Positions 1-7,311 are shown, counted from the stretch's first letter. The stretch: 64,000 nucleotides of DNA from Dyella sp. M7H15-1 (GCF_004114615.1 NZ_CP035300.1:1-64000), one strand, 5' to 3'. The notes: generated by a model from the letters alone, not told the origin. Numbers and translations are program-made.

Positions 1-424
1 GCTCGGGCAGCAAGTAGCGTGACAGCTCGCCATTTTCAGCACTCGTTGCCATGTCGGCGAAGGCGGTACGCAGCGCTTCGTTAAGAGATTTGTGCTCGAA
101 GGCGGTGTCTCCAAGCATGGTCAAGCCGTCAAACGAGGCGGAGTAGCGGCCTTCGATACCCACGCAGGGGTAGAGGTCTTCCCCGACGATTTCTTCGGCG
201 ATGACGCGAGCCTTAGCCTCGTAATGGTGCCCGGAATCGATGACGCGATCCTGTACGTAGTCGCTGAATTCACGCGCAACGCCCGTGGCGACTTCGCGTA
301 GCAGTTCGGTGCGCTTTTTGTTGGCAGATGCGCCTAGCATGGCGGGGGCATCGCTGGCGTTCCAATGTCGTGCGCGGTGGGCCAGCCATTCGGGCGTGCC
401 TTGAACAAGATCGATGATGTTCAT
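1..424 (-). CDS. YqaJ-type phage exonuclease (partial)
   Basis: The N-terminal 141 residues are visible; the gene runs off the left edge. The protein starts MNIIDLVQGTPEWLAHR and has the YqaJ/lambda-exonuclease hallmarks: the early TPEW...R segment, an N-A-S-D-A-P-A-M-L-G stretch, and nuclease-core motifs SASFDG and FEHKS (Asp and ExK metal ligands). Members of this family degrade one DNA strand to feed a single-strand annealing protein. The start codon overlaps the upstream gene's stop as ATGA (421-424), so the two are probably translated as a pair, as in phage recombination modules. The call is firm; the C-terminal half is not seen. Confidence 0.85.
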   Translation of the reverse strand, partial: MNIIDLVQGTPEWLAHRARHWNASDAPAMLGASANKKRTELLREVATGVAREFSDYVQDRVIDSGHHYEAKARVIAEEIVGEDLYPCVGIEGRYSASFDGLTMLGDTAFEHKSLNEALRTAFADMATSAENGELSRYLLPE

Positions 425-1467
425 TGCGCGGCACTCCCATTGGCCCACGACGCGATTTCCATCTTCTGAGCGTCGGTGAGCTGTTCCCTTGTTTGGATCA
501 TGGCAATCAGGTCGTTGACGCTCTTGCCGGCCTCGATGGCTTTGCGCCAGCCTTCGGATTTCTTGGCGAAGGATTCGTCGGTGCACGTTGACGACGTTTT
601 CGGATCGGTGCCCTTGTTTTGCTCGGCCTTGTTCTCCATGACGCTTTTCCACGAGGATTCGCCGTCCTTGATGGCGCCATAGATGCCGCGCAGGTTGACC
701 AGCTCGGCTGGCGAACAGGTGTCCAGGCTGTGGCCGAGGAACTCGGCCAGGTCCGCTGCCTTCACGCCGATGTCGCCGAAGGCATCAGCAATGCGTTTAC
801 GCTCGGCGTTGGGATCGCGTGCAGCCTCATCCAGGCGTATCGCCTTGATGATGGCTTCGGCCTCATCCTGAAGGTCGCCTGGGATGATGCGCAGGCCCAA
901 GGTACGGATGGCCTTGGAAATCTGCGCGGCGCGCTTGTTCAACAGATCGTCGTCGGTGGCAGGCACCGTGTAGACGTTCTTGTTGTAGCTGTTCTTGCGC
1001 ACGCTGATGTAGGTGCCGTCGTCGGCGGGTTTGGAGCGTTCGACGGTCTTGGTGACGCGCACATCGAGGGGATAAGTGAGGTTGGATTCCAGGTCGGTAA
1101 CGGAGACGCGGTGAATTTCTTTGATTTCGTCTTCGAAAATCATCGTGGTTTCCACCAGCACATTGGTCATGCAGCGCAGCGCGACTTCCACGAAGCGGAT
1201 ACCAAGACCCTCCACTCCGTTGCCGATGGGCTTTCGGTAGTAGGCGCTCTTGTTATTGGCGAAGCTGGGGCGCCGGCATTCTTTCAGCAGATCTTGGCGC
1301 ACCTGATCCCACTGGCGTGGACGGCGCAAGGCCATGACGTAACGCGCTTCGACCATCGCTTTAGCCTGGGCAGCCACCGCTGTCGATGAGGTTTCCTGAA
1401 CTGCCAGGGTGGTACTGGTGCCGCCGAAATCCTGACGAACAGCCATGGCTTGCGTGGGGGAATTCAT
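421..1467 (-). CDS. Probable phage recombination (annealing) protein
   Basis: 348-residue soluble protein directly upstream of and overlapping the YqaJ exonuclease gene. A central region (about 45-200) rich in charged and beta-prone residues and a helical C-terminus are visible, but no motif is certain. The position next to a YqaJ exonuclease is where RecT/Erf/Bet-type single-strand annealing proteins sit, so that role is inferred from context. The ATG at 1465-1467 is preceded by an AGGAGA-type ribosome binding site. Alternative: an exonuclease accessory protein of another kind. The gene itself is secure; the function is moderate. Confidence 0.6.
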   Translation of the reverse strand: MNSPTQAMAVRQDFGGTSTTLAVQETSSTAVAAQAKAMVEARYVMALRRPRQWDQVRQDLLKECRRPSFANNKSAYYRKPIGNGVEGLGIRFVEVALRCMTNVLVETTMIFEDEIKEIHRVSVTDLESNLTYPLDVRVTKTVERSKPADDGTYISVRKNSYNKNVYTVPATDDDLLNKRAAQISKAIRTLGLRIIPGDLQDEAEAIIKAIRLDEAARDPNAERKRIADAFGDIGVKAADLAEFLGHSLDTCSPAELVNLRGIYGAIKDGESSWKSVMENKAEQNKGTDPKTSSTCTDESFAKKSEGWRKAIEAGKSVNDLIAMIQTREQLTDAQKMEIASWANGSAAQ

Positions 1468-1487
1468 GGAATGGGTCTCCTGCGGGT

Positions 1488-1784
1488 TCAGTCGATCACG
1501 GTCGGAACATCGTCGATGCGCGCGTAGGGATATTTTTCTGAGTGCGGCTTGATGTGATATCGGAAGTGTTTGCCGAGCGATTCGGCACCCTTGAACGCTG
1601 CACAGTCTTCGGACGAAAATCCGCTGTAGTGATAAAGCGACCCGAGTGTCTTATCGTTGCCCCATCCTTTAAAAAAGCGGATCGCGAGTGTCTTCGTATC
1701 GGGATCGTGCCCGATGCTGTGAATTTGCGATGACTGCACATTGAGCATCTCGATGTGGGGTGTACTTTCGTTTCTGGCGCTCAT
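1488..1784 (-). CDS. KTSC domain protein
   Basis: 98-residue small protein. The start at 1784 was chosen over a longer frame because ATG there follows AAGGATTGAAG, a good ribosome binding site, and the homologous part begins here. The body reads VQSSQIHSIGHDPDTKTLAI and then a G-S-L-Y-H-Y segment, the pattern of KTSC domains, which are small basic modules common in phages and sometimes fused to nucleases or lysyl-tRNA synthetases. The molecular role is not known. It is the next gene upstream of the recombination pair in the leftward early operon. Confidence 0.7.
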   Translation of the reverse strand: MSARNESTPHIEMLNVQSSQIHSIGHDPDTKTLAIRFFKGWGNDKTLGSLYHYSGFSSEDCAAFKGAESLGKHFRYHIKPHSEKYPYARIDDVPTVID

Positions 1785-1830
1785 CTTCAATCCTTTGCCG
1801 GCCATGCCGGCGTGTGAGATGTCTTTAAGA

Positions 1831-2043
1831 TCAAGCCGCTTGCCCACCCAACACCGAGCGTTCAAGTCCGAACGCGCGCTTGACGATGTGCAGGGCCTGA
1901 TGAGAGGACGCGCCGCTGACAACAAGGCGCCAGGCCATGGCGTGGCCGCGTGCGACGTTCTCGCGGTTGAGTCCAGCGCGGCGCAGCATGCCTTGCGCTT
2001 CGCGGCGATTTAAAAACTCCCGGTGTGTGATGACGGTGGTCAC
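1831..2043 (-). CDS. Small phage early protein
   Basis: 70 residues, basic and helical, starting with GTG (2041-2043) whose bases overlap the stop of the upstream gene as GTGA. This translational coupling and the position in the early operon support it. No domain recognised. Confidence 0.5.
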   Translation of the reverse strand: MTTVITHREFLNRREAQGMLRRAGLNRENVARGHAMAWRLVVSGASSHQALHIVKRAFGLERSVLGGQAA

Positions 2044-2300
2044 AGGTCGCCCTCCAGATTGCGAAAACCATCCAACGCCTTGGCCAGTGCGAGGGGGTCG
2101 GTAACGTTGATGAAAATGCCGGCCATCTCGACATGCGCGGCGGTCATGTGCGGGTGGAAAAACTCGGCTTCTTCTCGCTTCGAGGCGATGGGCTTCGCTG
2201 CATGGGCGACGCGCTTAAGTGCGATGACTGTGCGGACGAGATTCGCGTGTTCGCGCTCGGCAACGCTGTGAGCCATTTGGAATACGCTTGGGAAACTCAT
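2040..2300 (-). CDS. Small phage early protein
   Basis: 86 residues. The start at 2300 (MSFPSVFQ) is preferred to the longer frame because CCAGGAA lies just upstream and the upstream gene's stop overlaps it as ATGA. The sequence is Ala/His-rich with a predicted helix (VAEREHANLVRTVIALKRV). No recognised domain. It is coupled to the next gene downstream by a GTGA overlap. Confidence 0.55.
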   Translation of the reverse strand: MSFPSVFQMAHSVAEREHANLVRTVIALKRVAHAAKPIASKREEAEFFHPHMTAAHVEMAGIFINVTDPLALAKALDGFRNLEGDL

Positions 2301-2488
2301 TTCCTGGTGTCCTTGGTGATGAGTGGTTGCGGGACGGTCACGCGGATGCGCGGCTTCTGCTGGCGCTGGTGGTGGCCTTCGCCATAGAAACGTGCTGCCC
2401 ATAGGCCGCGGCGCTCGTCGTTGTTGAGCGAGCGGCAACTTTCAGGCCGATGATTCGTACGCGTGATGAGGTGGAGCAATGCATTCAT
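2297..2488 (-). CDS. Small basic phage early protein
   Basis: 63 residues, strongly basic, with the ATG at 2486-2488 preceded by GGAGACC at good spacing and the stop overlapping the next start (ATGA, 2297-2300). No domain recognised. Part of the leftward early operon. Confidence 0.5.
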   Translation of the reverse strand: MNALLHLITRTNHRPESCRSLNNDERRGLWAARFYGEGHHQRQQKPRIRVTVPQPLITKDTRK

Positions 2489-2560
2489 GCAACGGTCTCC
2501 AGGTAGGTGCCCGCCGCCGGAGCTTCGGCGCGCGGCGAGGGAGGACGCACAGGGGGATCT

Positions 2561-2638
2561 CTACTGCGGCGGCTGACGCTTGCCCCGGCGCTGTTTGCGT
2601 TCGTACTGCTCTTGCGAGAGGTAATAAGTGCTGCTCAT
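2561..2638 (-). CDS. 25-residue micro-ORF in early operon
   Basis: A very short frame, MSSTYYLSQEQYERKQRRGK and five more residues, whose ATG (2636-2638) overlaps the stop of the upstream gene as ATGA, like its neighbours. The composition (aromatic N-terminus, basic C-terminus) is not random-looking. It fills most of an otherwise empty gap in the operon. Too short to assign a function. Confidence 0.4.
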   Translation of the reverse strand: MSSTYYLSQEQYERKQRRGKRQPPQ

Positions 2639-2880
2639 GCAGCACCGCCAATGCGAGCAAGACAACGCTGTGCGTGCTCCACGATCGGCTGGCAGGCCGC
2701 GCCCCAGCGATGCGCGGCATCCGAGCGGACCACCATGCGAGCCACTTCAATCAATGCTGAGATGTCTTCACGCGCCTGCAACAGGTTCTCGACGTGTCCG
2801 GAGTCCCAGCTTTCGCGAAGATCGGCGACGATGGAATCGATCACAGCCAACGGATGGAGGGATTCGTCGGCGAGGGTCAC
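2635..2880 (-). CDS. Small phage early protein
   Basis: 81 residues, predicted all-helical, acidic N-terminal half (SIVADLRESWDSGHVENLLQ). The GTG start (2878-2880) overlaps the upstream stop as GTGA; the stop overlaps the next micro-ORF as ATGA. No recognised family. Confidence 0.55.
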   Translation of the reverse strand: MTLADESLHPLAVIDSIVADLRESWDSGHVENLLQAREDISALIEVARMVVRSDAAHRWGAACQPIVEHAQRCLARIGGAA

Positions 2881-3278
2881 AGTGCGGTCCTCAATTCATA
2901 CGCGCGAGCTTCCGCGCGTGCCTCGGCCCGATCGTGACGCACATCCTCATCCTCACGTTGCACAACGCCCTCGGCGCGGATGTTGGCGGTGTCGTCGCAT
3001 TCGGCCAGCACTAGGTCGCGCAGGCAGCGCATCGTTGCGGCGAGTTCGGCGTCATGGCCGCCATCGCGCAGCACTTTGATCAGGGCAGGCTGCTGCTTCG
3101 CTTCGGTGCGTGCAGTAACGTTGCCCAGGGATTCCCAGAGGATGTCGCCGTCCTCGCGATATTCAGCGCGGAGCTGCTCGACCTTGGCCTCAATGCGGGC
3201 TTGGTAGGCGGATTCGCGGTCGAGGGCGTGCTGATAGGCTGCGAGGTCGCGGGAGACGATGCAGGGAAGGGCGCTCAT
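2877..3278 (-). CDS. Coiled-coil phage early protein
   Basis: 133 residues, highly charged and almost entirely helical, with heptad-like stretches around residues 25-45 and 105-130. The ATG at 3276-3278 overlaps the stop of the 45-residue gene upstream (ATGA). Function unknown; second gene after the leftward promoter. Confidence 0.6.
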   Translation of the reverse strand: MSALPCIVSRDLAAYQHALDRESAYQARIEAKVEQLRAEYREDGDILWESLGNVTARTEAKQQPALIKVLRDGGHDAELAATMRCLRDLVLAECDDTANIRAEGVVQREDEDVRHDRAEARAEARAYELRTAL

Positions 3279-3412
3279 GTGTCACCCCAGACGCCGAGAC
3301 CGATCGAGACGGCCGCGCCCAGGTACAGCAGGGGGTGGTCGATCAGGGGGATGGGTGCTGGCGCCAGCCCTGGGGCTGCGTCGTTGACCGGTTTGCGTGG
3401 TTCCTTGAACAT
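3275..3412 (-). CDS. 45-residue first gene of leftward operon
   Basis: Short Pro-rich protein beginning MFKEPRKPVNDAAPG and ending in a hydrophobic stretch (about residues 28-42, LLYLGAAVSIGLGVW) that could form one membrane helix. Its stop overlaps the next start as ATGA. It is the first gene after the leftward promoter at about 3448-3476, so it should be among the earliest made. No known family. Confidence 0.5.
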   Translation of the reverse strand: MFKEPRKPVNDAAPGLAPAPIPLIDHPLLYLGAAVSIGLGVWGDT

Positions 3413-3447
3413 GCGGCAAGCCCCAGGGCGTTGTTTGCGTGGGGTTA

Positions 3448-3487
3448 AATAAACTACATGTTTATTATAATGTCAACTATAAGTTTA
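3448..3487 (-). promoter_or_regulatory. Leftward early promoter with two operators
   Basis: On the minus strand a perfect TTGACA -35 box (3471-3476) and a weak -10 TTTATT (3448-3453) are 17 bases apart. Two near-palindromes of the form TAAACTnnnAGTTTA overlap them: 3473-3487 (TCAACTATAAGTTTA) on the -35 and 3450-3464 (TAAACTACATGTTTA) on the -10, each one base off perfect. The same palindrome is perfect at 6441-6455 between the repressor and Cro-like genes, so these are most likely CI/Cro operators. Confidence 0.7.
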
Positions 3488-3575
3488 TTAGTTGATGAAC
3501 TGAGGGCTTATTTGCAGTGCGCAGGACTTTCCCGCGGTCAGTCGGCCGCGTTCATTGGCATTAGGAGGCGTCACC

Positions 3576-4049
3576 GTGAAAAGACCGATCCCTAGACTTC
3601 TTAGCGCAGCCATGGTGGCTGCCGTTTTTGCAATTGCGTCGCCGTGTACCAGTAGTGCTCAGTCTGCACCCGGGCTTGGTACAAATCAGCCAAACATGCC
3701 GGATGTGAGTGCGAACCCACAGTTTCATGTCTACCGATGGAATCTCTCTGGCGTCGCGTATGTGCAGGTCAATGACATTGCTGGCAACGTGCTGGTAGCG
3801 TTCGCTGCCGGCGGTGGGCAGGTACTCGTTTTACCTATCGGTAACCCAGCAAACGTGTCAGTCGTGAGCCCGTCAGTCAATGCTGCCAATATCGGTTCGA
3901 CCGTGTACAACACAGCCACAATCAATGTGACTCAGCGCTCGGGTGTCTTCTCGGTAAGCAATTCGCAAACGCCTGTACATACACAGGCGATGATGTATTG
4001 CCCGGATCCAGGCGAATGCACGGCGGTCGAACATCAGTTGACGAACTAA
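3576..4049 (+). CDS. Secreted protein of unknown function
   Basis: The GTG at 3576 follows TTAGGAGG at good spacing, which decides the start. The 157-residue product has a classical signal peptide (KRPIPRLLSAAMVAAVFAIA, cleavage near SSAQS), then a predicted beta-rich domain with the single motif MMYCPDPGEC near the C-terminus. It is convergent with, and overlaps by 4 bases, the MASE1 sensor gene in the immunity region. A secreted product here suggests expression in the lysogen rather than a virion role. No family recognised. Confidence 0.65.
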   Translation: MKRPIPRLLSAAMVAAVFAIASPCTSSAQSAPGLGTNQPNMPDVSANPQFHVYRWNLSGVAYVQVNDIAGNVLVAFAAGGGQVLVLPIGNPANVSVVSPSVNAANIGSTVYNTATINVTQRSGVFSVSNSQTPVHTQAMMYCPDPGECTAVEHQLTN

Positions 4050-5593
4050 ACGTCTCTCAGCACGACGCCGATCATGGGAAGTCGGCGTCGTTTACTGTTT
4101 TTGTAGACCCCGTTGAAGGTTAGGGCAAGATTTTCAACTTCTTCGAGCTCCAGCGTCCCGGGCGGGAGCTTTGGCTGATCTCCGAGGCTTGGCCAGGCCT
4201 TCAGAACGAGTGCGACATTGTTGGTCTCAGTACGGTATGTGCATAGCCTGGCAGCTATGCGATAAGCGGCATGTTCCCTGGCCAGATGAAGTGCTACGTC
4301 ATAGGTGAGTCGATACAAGATCAACTGTACGTCGTATGGAAGATTCAAAAGCTCGGGTCCAACTCGCACGGAGTACGAAATGCCAGCATCGTTTAGCGTT
4401 TGTGCCAAAGGGCCATAGGCGAGAGCAACACGCAGGCCACGCGCATCCAGGGGGCGAGCGTCCAGCGTTGAAATCGTATGCTGAATATCACTACGTATCG
4501 CTGCTGTGCCACTCCAACGCAATAGTGCGCCGGCCTCGGACGCTCTGGTGGAACGCAGATGAAGCGCGGCATCATCGATGCAGCTTTGCAGAACGACAAA
4601 GGTTCGCTCGACGATGGAGGCGGCGTGGCGCATCCGTGATTCGCCCCAATATAGGTTTTTCCGGGCTAGTCGTTTGTGCAAAATACTCAAGCGATCAATG
4701 GCATCTACCCTCAACTGATTTTCGGTAACGCTCGCGCCAAGCAGTAGCATGCCTGTGGCGACAAGGCCCAATAGCGCTTGGCTCTGCAGTTGCTCGAAAT
4801 CACGATAACCACGCATGGTTAATTCAAGTGATGCGCTCGCAAGAATCGTCACACTGATCGCGCCAATCCAGCCGCGACGGAACGTCATCCATACGATGGG
4901 TGCGAGCATGAAGATGGCAGCTAATCGCTGGATATCTTGCGATCCCGATATGCGATTGACGAGCAACAACATCCCAAGTATTGCCACGACGCCAGACATC
5001 GACGCCAAGAATCCATTCATTCCAGCGCGAAATTCAGTGACGGCTTCCTGGAATTCTTTTTGGCGCGCGATAAACCAAGTCATTGCCACCGGCGCGAACA
5101 TCAAGATTCCAAGATAGTTTCCAAGTGTGAAGTCGCACAAATAAAACACGGGACTTTCGCGCGGGTGCGTGATCTTCGCGGAATAGGTAATCGCTTGCAT
5201 GGCGACAATCCCGCTTAGCGCTATCAAGATCGAAACAGCACCCGCTGTTCGGAGCATTTGCAGGCAAAGGGTAGAGAGTTTGCCACGAATATCAAATCCG
5301 CTTTGTAGCCGAAGCCACGCGATGATGACGGCCGTGGCAAGTGGGGGTAGAAGAACGCTTAGTGTCAGCCATTGCCACCCATACTCATTGACATGAGATG
5401 CGCGGAAGTACAGCGATCCGGCGCAATCCGCAAATAGGATGTAGGGCCAATAACGGAATGGTAGAAAGAGCAGGGCAGAGAAACGCAAGCCGCTCGACAG
5501 CAGCCAGTGCGACAGAGAAAGTTCTCGAGTGATGACGTAAAGCAGTGTGTAACCGACGAGCAGCAGCACTTCCCTAAAACCAATCGTTCGCAT
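4046..5593 (-). CDS. MASE1-type membrane sensor, degenerate kinase tail
   Basis: 515 residues from the ATG at 5591-5593, chosen over a TTG at 5629 because GGGGGAG precedes it. About eight hydrophobic segments fill the first 300 residues in the MASE1 pattern (YWPYILFADCAGSLYF; G-N-Y-L-G-I-L-M-F-A-P). The C-terminal 200 residues resemble the dimerisation and ATPase part of UhpB-like kinases, but no phospho-accepting His box is visible and the N-box-like stretch LYRLTYDVALHLAREH lacks the usual Asn. It is therefore probably not an active kinase. It lies 32 bases after the repressor stop on the same strand, so it is probably co-transcribed and made in the lysogen. Confidence 0.75.
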   Translation of the reverse strand: MRTIGFREVLLLVGYTLLYVITRELSLSHWLLSSGLRFSALLFLPFRYWPYILFADCAGSLYFRASHVNEYGWQWLTLSVLLPPLATAVIIAWLRLQSGFDIRGKLSTLCLQMLRTAGAVSILIALSGIVAMQAITYSAKITHPRESPVFYLCDFTLGNYLGILMFAPVAMTWFIARQKEFQEAVTEFRAGMNGFLASMSGVVAILGMLLLVNRISGSQDIQRLAAIFMLAPIVWMTFRRGWIGAISVTILASASLELTMRGYRDFEQLQSQALLGLVATGMLLLGASVTENQLRVDAIDRLSILHKRLARKNLYWGESRMRHAASIVERTFVVLQSCIDDAALHLRSTRASEAGALLRWSGTAAIRSDIQHTISTLDARPLDARGLRVALAYGPLAQTLNDAGISYSVRVGPELLNLPYDVQLILYRLTYDVALHLAREHAAYRIAARLCTYRTETNNVALVLKAWPSLGDQPKLPPGTLELEEVENLALTFNGVYKNSKRRRLPMIGVVLRDV

Positions 5594-5625
5594 CCAAACT
5601 CCCCCGTCGGTCACAGAATCGGACG

Positions 5626-6435
5626 TCAAAACTTCCTGCAGCCGATGCTCCCGATGACGCGACCTCCGATTTCTAAGTCTTCTAACTCCACACCTGAGAG
5701 CTCGAGTGAATCTTCATATGCGTGTGTCCCTCTGAAGCGAAGTACGCCCTTTCCGCGCACTTGAATCCGCCGAATTTGTGGAATACCGCCGATCTTGTAG
5801 GCATAGACACCGTCGGCCTCCACCTGGCAGACGGATGTGTCGACAAAAACGAGGTCCCCTTTTTCAATTTCGCCACGCATGACATCGTTCGGGTTCGGAT
5901 ATACGCGAACCGAAGGTGTAAGCAGATCGACGTTCCCTCGCAGTAAAGTAGAAGGAATGTCAATGAAACGTGTACGCTCCTGAGCGTAGCCCGCCAGAAA
6001 CTCGAATCGAGCATATGCGGTGGCGAGCGCTCTGTTTGAGGCTGATTGCGACCGTAGATCCCTGTCATTTCCTGCCTCGAGTGCTGAGACTTGAAGCGTC
6101 CCATGATCGGTCTGGTGGGGACCGGCACCAAGGCCAGCCTCCAGCCAGTCCACCGTAAGTCCTTCTACTCCCTTCGACGCGGCAAGCTCCCTCAGGCGGG
6201 CCATATGCGCCTCGCCCACCTTTTCCCGCTTGAAAGCGCTGTAAAGGTTCTGGGAAGTCACCCCGGGCAGGTTCGCAAACTCTGCCCGCGAAATGTCAAG
6301 CATCTCAAGAGCTTCCAGGAATCGTTTCTGGAAGGGGGTCTCGGTTTTTTTTGATGCGCGCGAGCGATGTCCATCAACCATCTGTTTATGGTGATTTGGT
6401 CGGTGCCGTCCACGCAATGAACCGATAGTTTGCAT
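5626..6435 (-). CDS. CI-like prophage repressor, S24 fold
   Basis: Up to 269 residues. An N-terminal helix-turn-helix (about residues 35-90, FLEALEMLDISRAEFANLPG) is followed by a linker and a LexA/S24-type C-terminal domain (about 150-269, EKGDLVFVDTS; GGRVIGSIGC). The usual catalytic serine position (D-S-M) reads DVM, and the usual lysine (VKR) reads IRR, so self-cleavage looks impossible. The start is uncertain: the ATG at 6435 abuts the operator with no ribosome site, and an ATG at 6379-6381 (MVDGHRSR) is the alternative. It should bind the TAAACTnnnAGTTTA operators and silence both early promoters. Confidence 0.8.
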   Translation of the reverse strand: MQTIGSLRGRHRPNHHKQMVDGHRSRASKKTETPFQKRFLEALEMLDISRAEFANLPGVTSQNLYSAFKREKVGEAHMARLRELAASKGVEGLTVDWLEAGLGAGPHQTDHGTLQVSALEAGNDRDLRSQSASNRALATAYARFEFLAGYAQERTRFIDIPSTLLRGNVDLLTPSVRVYPNPNDVMRGEIEKGDLVFVDTSVCQVEADGVYAYKIGGIPQIRRIQVRGKGVLRFRGTHAYEDSLELSGVELEDLEIGGRVIGSIGCRKF

Positions 6436-6460
6436 TTATATAAACTGTAAGTTTATTATA
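6430..6460 (+). promoter_or_regulatory. Rightward early promoter and perfect operator
   Basis: A -35 TTGCAT (6430-6435) and -10 TATTAT (6454-6459), 18 bases apart, place transcription start close to 6466, the A of the Cro-like start codon. The perfect palindrome TAAACTgtaAGTTTA (6441-6455) lies between the boxes. On the minus strand, TATAAT at 6455-6460 could serve the repressor. One operator can therefore block both promoters. Confidence 0.65.
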
Positions 6461-6465
6461 GTGAC

Positions 6466-6729
6466 ATGAACCCACTAGACCGCGCAGTCGCAATCTTTGA
6501 TAGCCAGGCGGCCCTCGCTCGGGCAATGGGTGGCCTTCCTCAGGAAATCCACCGATGGATCAAGAGAGGCTGGGTTCCTGCCAACCGCTGCCAAGCGGTG
6601 GTTGCGGCTGTCAACAAGGAGTTGCCCAGTGCCATGCAGCGCGGCCTGGTGCCAGAGATCGCTAGGCCGTTGACATTGCATGAATTGAACTCGGTCTTCC
6701 CACCTCCCCAAGAGAGGGAGGCTGTATGA
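6466..6729 (+). CDS. Cro/YdaS-like DNA-binding protein
   Basis: 87 residues, with a YdaS-type helix-turn-helix in the first 50 (FDSQAALARAMGGLPQEIHR, then W-I-K-R-G-W-V-P-A). It is divergent from the repressor and first in the rightward operon, as cro is in lambdoid phages, so it probably competes for the same operators. There is no Shine-Dalgarno, and the predicted transcription start coincides with the ATG, so the message may be leaderless. The stop overlaps a 14-codon frame (ATGA). Confidence 0.8.
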   Translation: MNPLDRAVAIFDSQAALARAMGGLPQEIHRWIKRGWVPANRCQAVVAAVNKELPSAMQRGLVPEIARPLTLHELNSVFPPPQEREAV

Positions 6730-6770
6730 AGCTGCCTCACTTTGAATTCGGAAAGGGTGGTGTGCGATGA
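6726..6770 (+). CDS. 14-residue coupled micro-ORF
   Basis: The frame MKLPHFEFGKGGVR starts inside the stop of the Cro-like gene (ATGA, 6726-6729) and its own stop overlaps the next start (ATGA, 6767-6770). Coupling at both ends suggests a bridging or leader ORF rather than chance, though a product this small may only carry ribosomes to the next gene. Confidence 0.4.
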   Translation: MKLPHFEFGKGGVR

Positions 6771-7021
6771 GTGAGCAATCCACAGAAACAGAAGTGCTGA
6801 TGTGGTGTGGACTCGGCCCTTTCGACACTCCCATGATGGGGATTGAGGCGAAAGGGCCGGAAGCAAAGCTCGCGCTGGAAGTTTTGGGCGTGGCGATGCC
6901 AGTCTTTACTTCACTACTTCGGTCTTTGTATGACCACACGCGGCGCACGCGTAACGATCCAGTCGTCAGCCCAGGCTCTTGCCTGGCTGAGTTCGATCCA
7001 GCTCCGAGGCGGTCACTGTGA
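6767..7021 (+). CDS. Small phage early protein
   Basis: 84 residues, acidic N-terminal half, starting at an ATG that overlaps the preceding micro-ORF stop. No domain recognised. Its last 55 bases overlap the convergent zinc-ribbon gene. Confidence 0.5.
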   Translation: MSEQSTETEVLMWCGLGPFDTPMMGIEAKGPEAKLALEVLGVAMPVFTSLLRSLYDHTRRTRNDPVVSPGSCLAEFDPAPRRSL

Positions 7022-7190
7022 ACGTCATCTCCCGGCATTTCGGGCACTGGTCGCCCTTGGCCTGCGCCAAGCGGTCCTCGAGTTTTTGCACGCGTTCGCG
7101 CAGTTCGTCCAGTTCGGACGGGGCTTTCTTGAGGCGCTTCCAAAGCTCGATGCGATCGAGCAAAGCCAATAAATCGCTTGAGCTGAACAC
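6966..7190 (-). CDS. Coiled-coil zinc-ribbon small protein
   Basis: 74 residues on the strand opposite the surrounding operon. GTG start (7188-7190) behind a strong GGAGGAATCC site. Residues 1-45 form a charged coiled coil (LDELRERVQKLEDRLAQ) and are followed by CPKC, one half of a zinc-ribbon-like knuckle. Similar short coiled-coil plus CPxC proteins are common in proteobacterial phages. Role unknown; lying antisense in the early operon, it may be expressed separately. Confidence 0.6.
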   Translation of the reverse strand: MFSSSDLLALLDRIELWKRLKKAPSELDELRERVQKLEDRLAQAKGDQCPKCREMTFTVTASELDRTQPGKSLG

Positions 7191-7311
7191 GGATTCCTCC
7201 CTGCTTGGAGTGATTGGTGTGCGGGCAGCCGCAGCTTACCAACACCGGCAGGGCTTCGCCCTCATAAACACCCGTCATCACGCACTCCAGAAAATCAGAA
7301 GGATTTGAAAC

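Noticed and set aside
619-1389. 256-codon plus-strand frame
   Set aside because: Antisense to the recombination gene, which has coupling to YqaJ and a ribosome site.
5594-5629. TTG start overlapping the repressor stop for the MASE1 gene
   Set aside because: The ATG at 5591-5593 has a much better ribosome site and places the first membrane helix normally.
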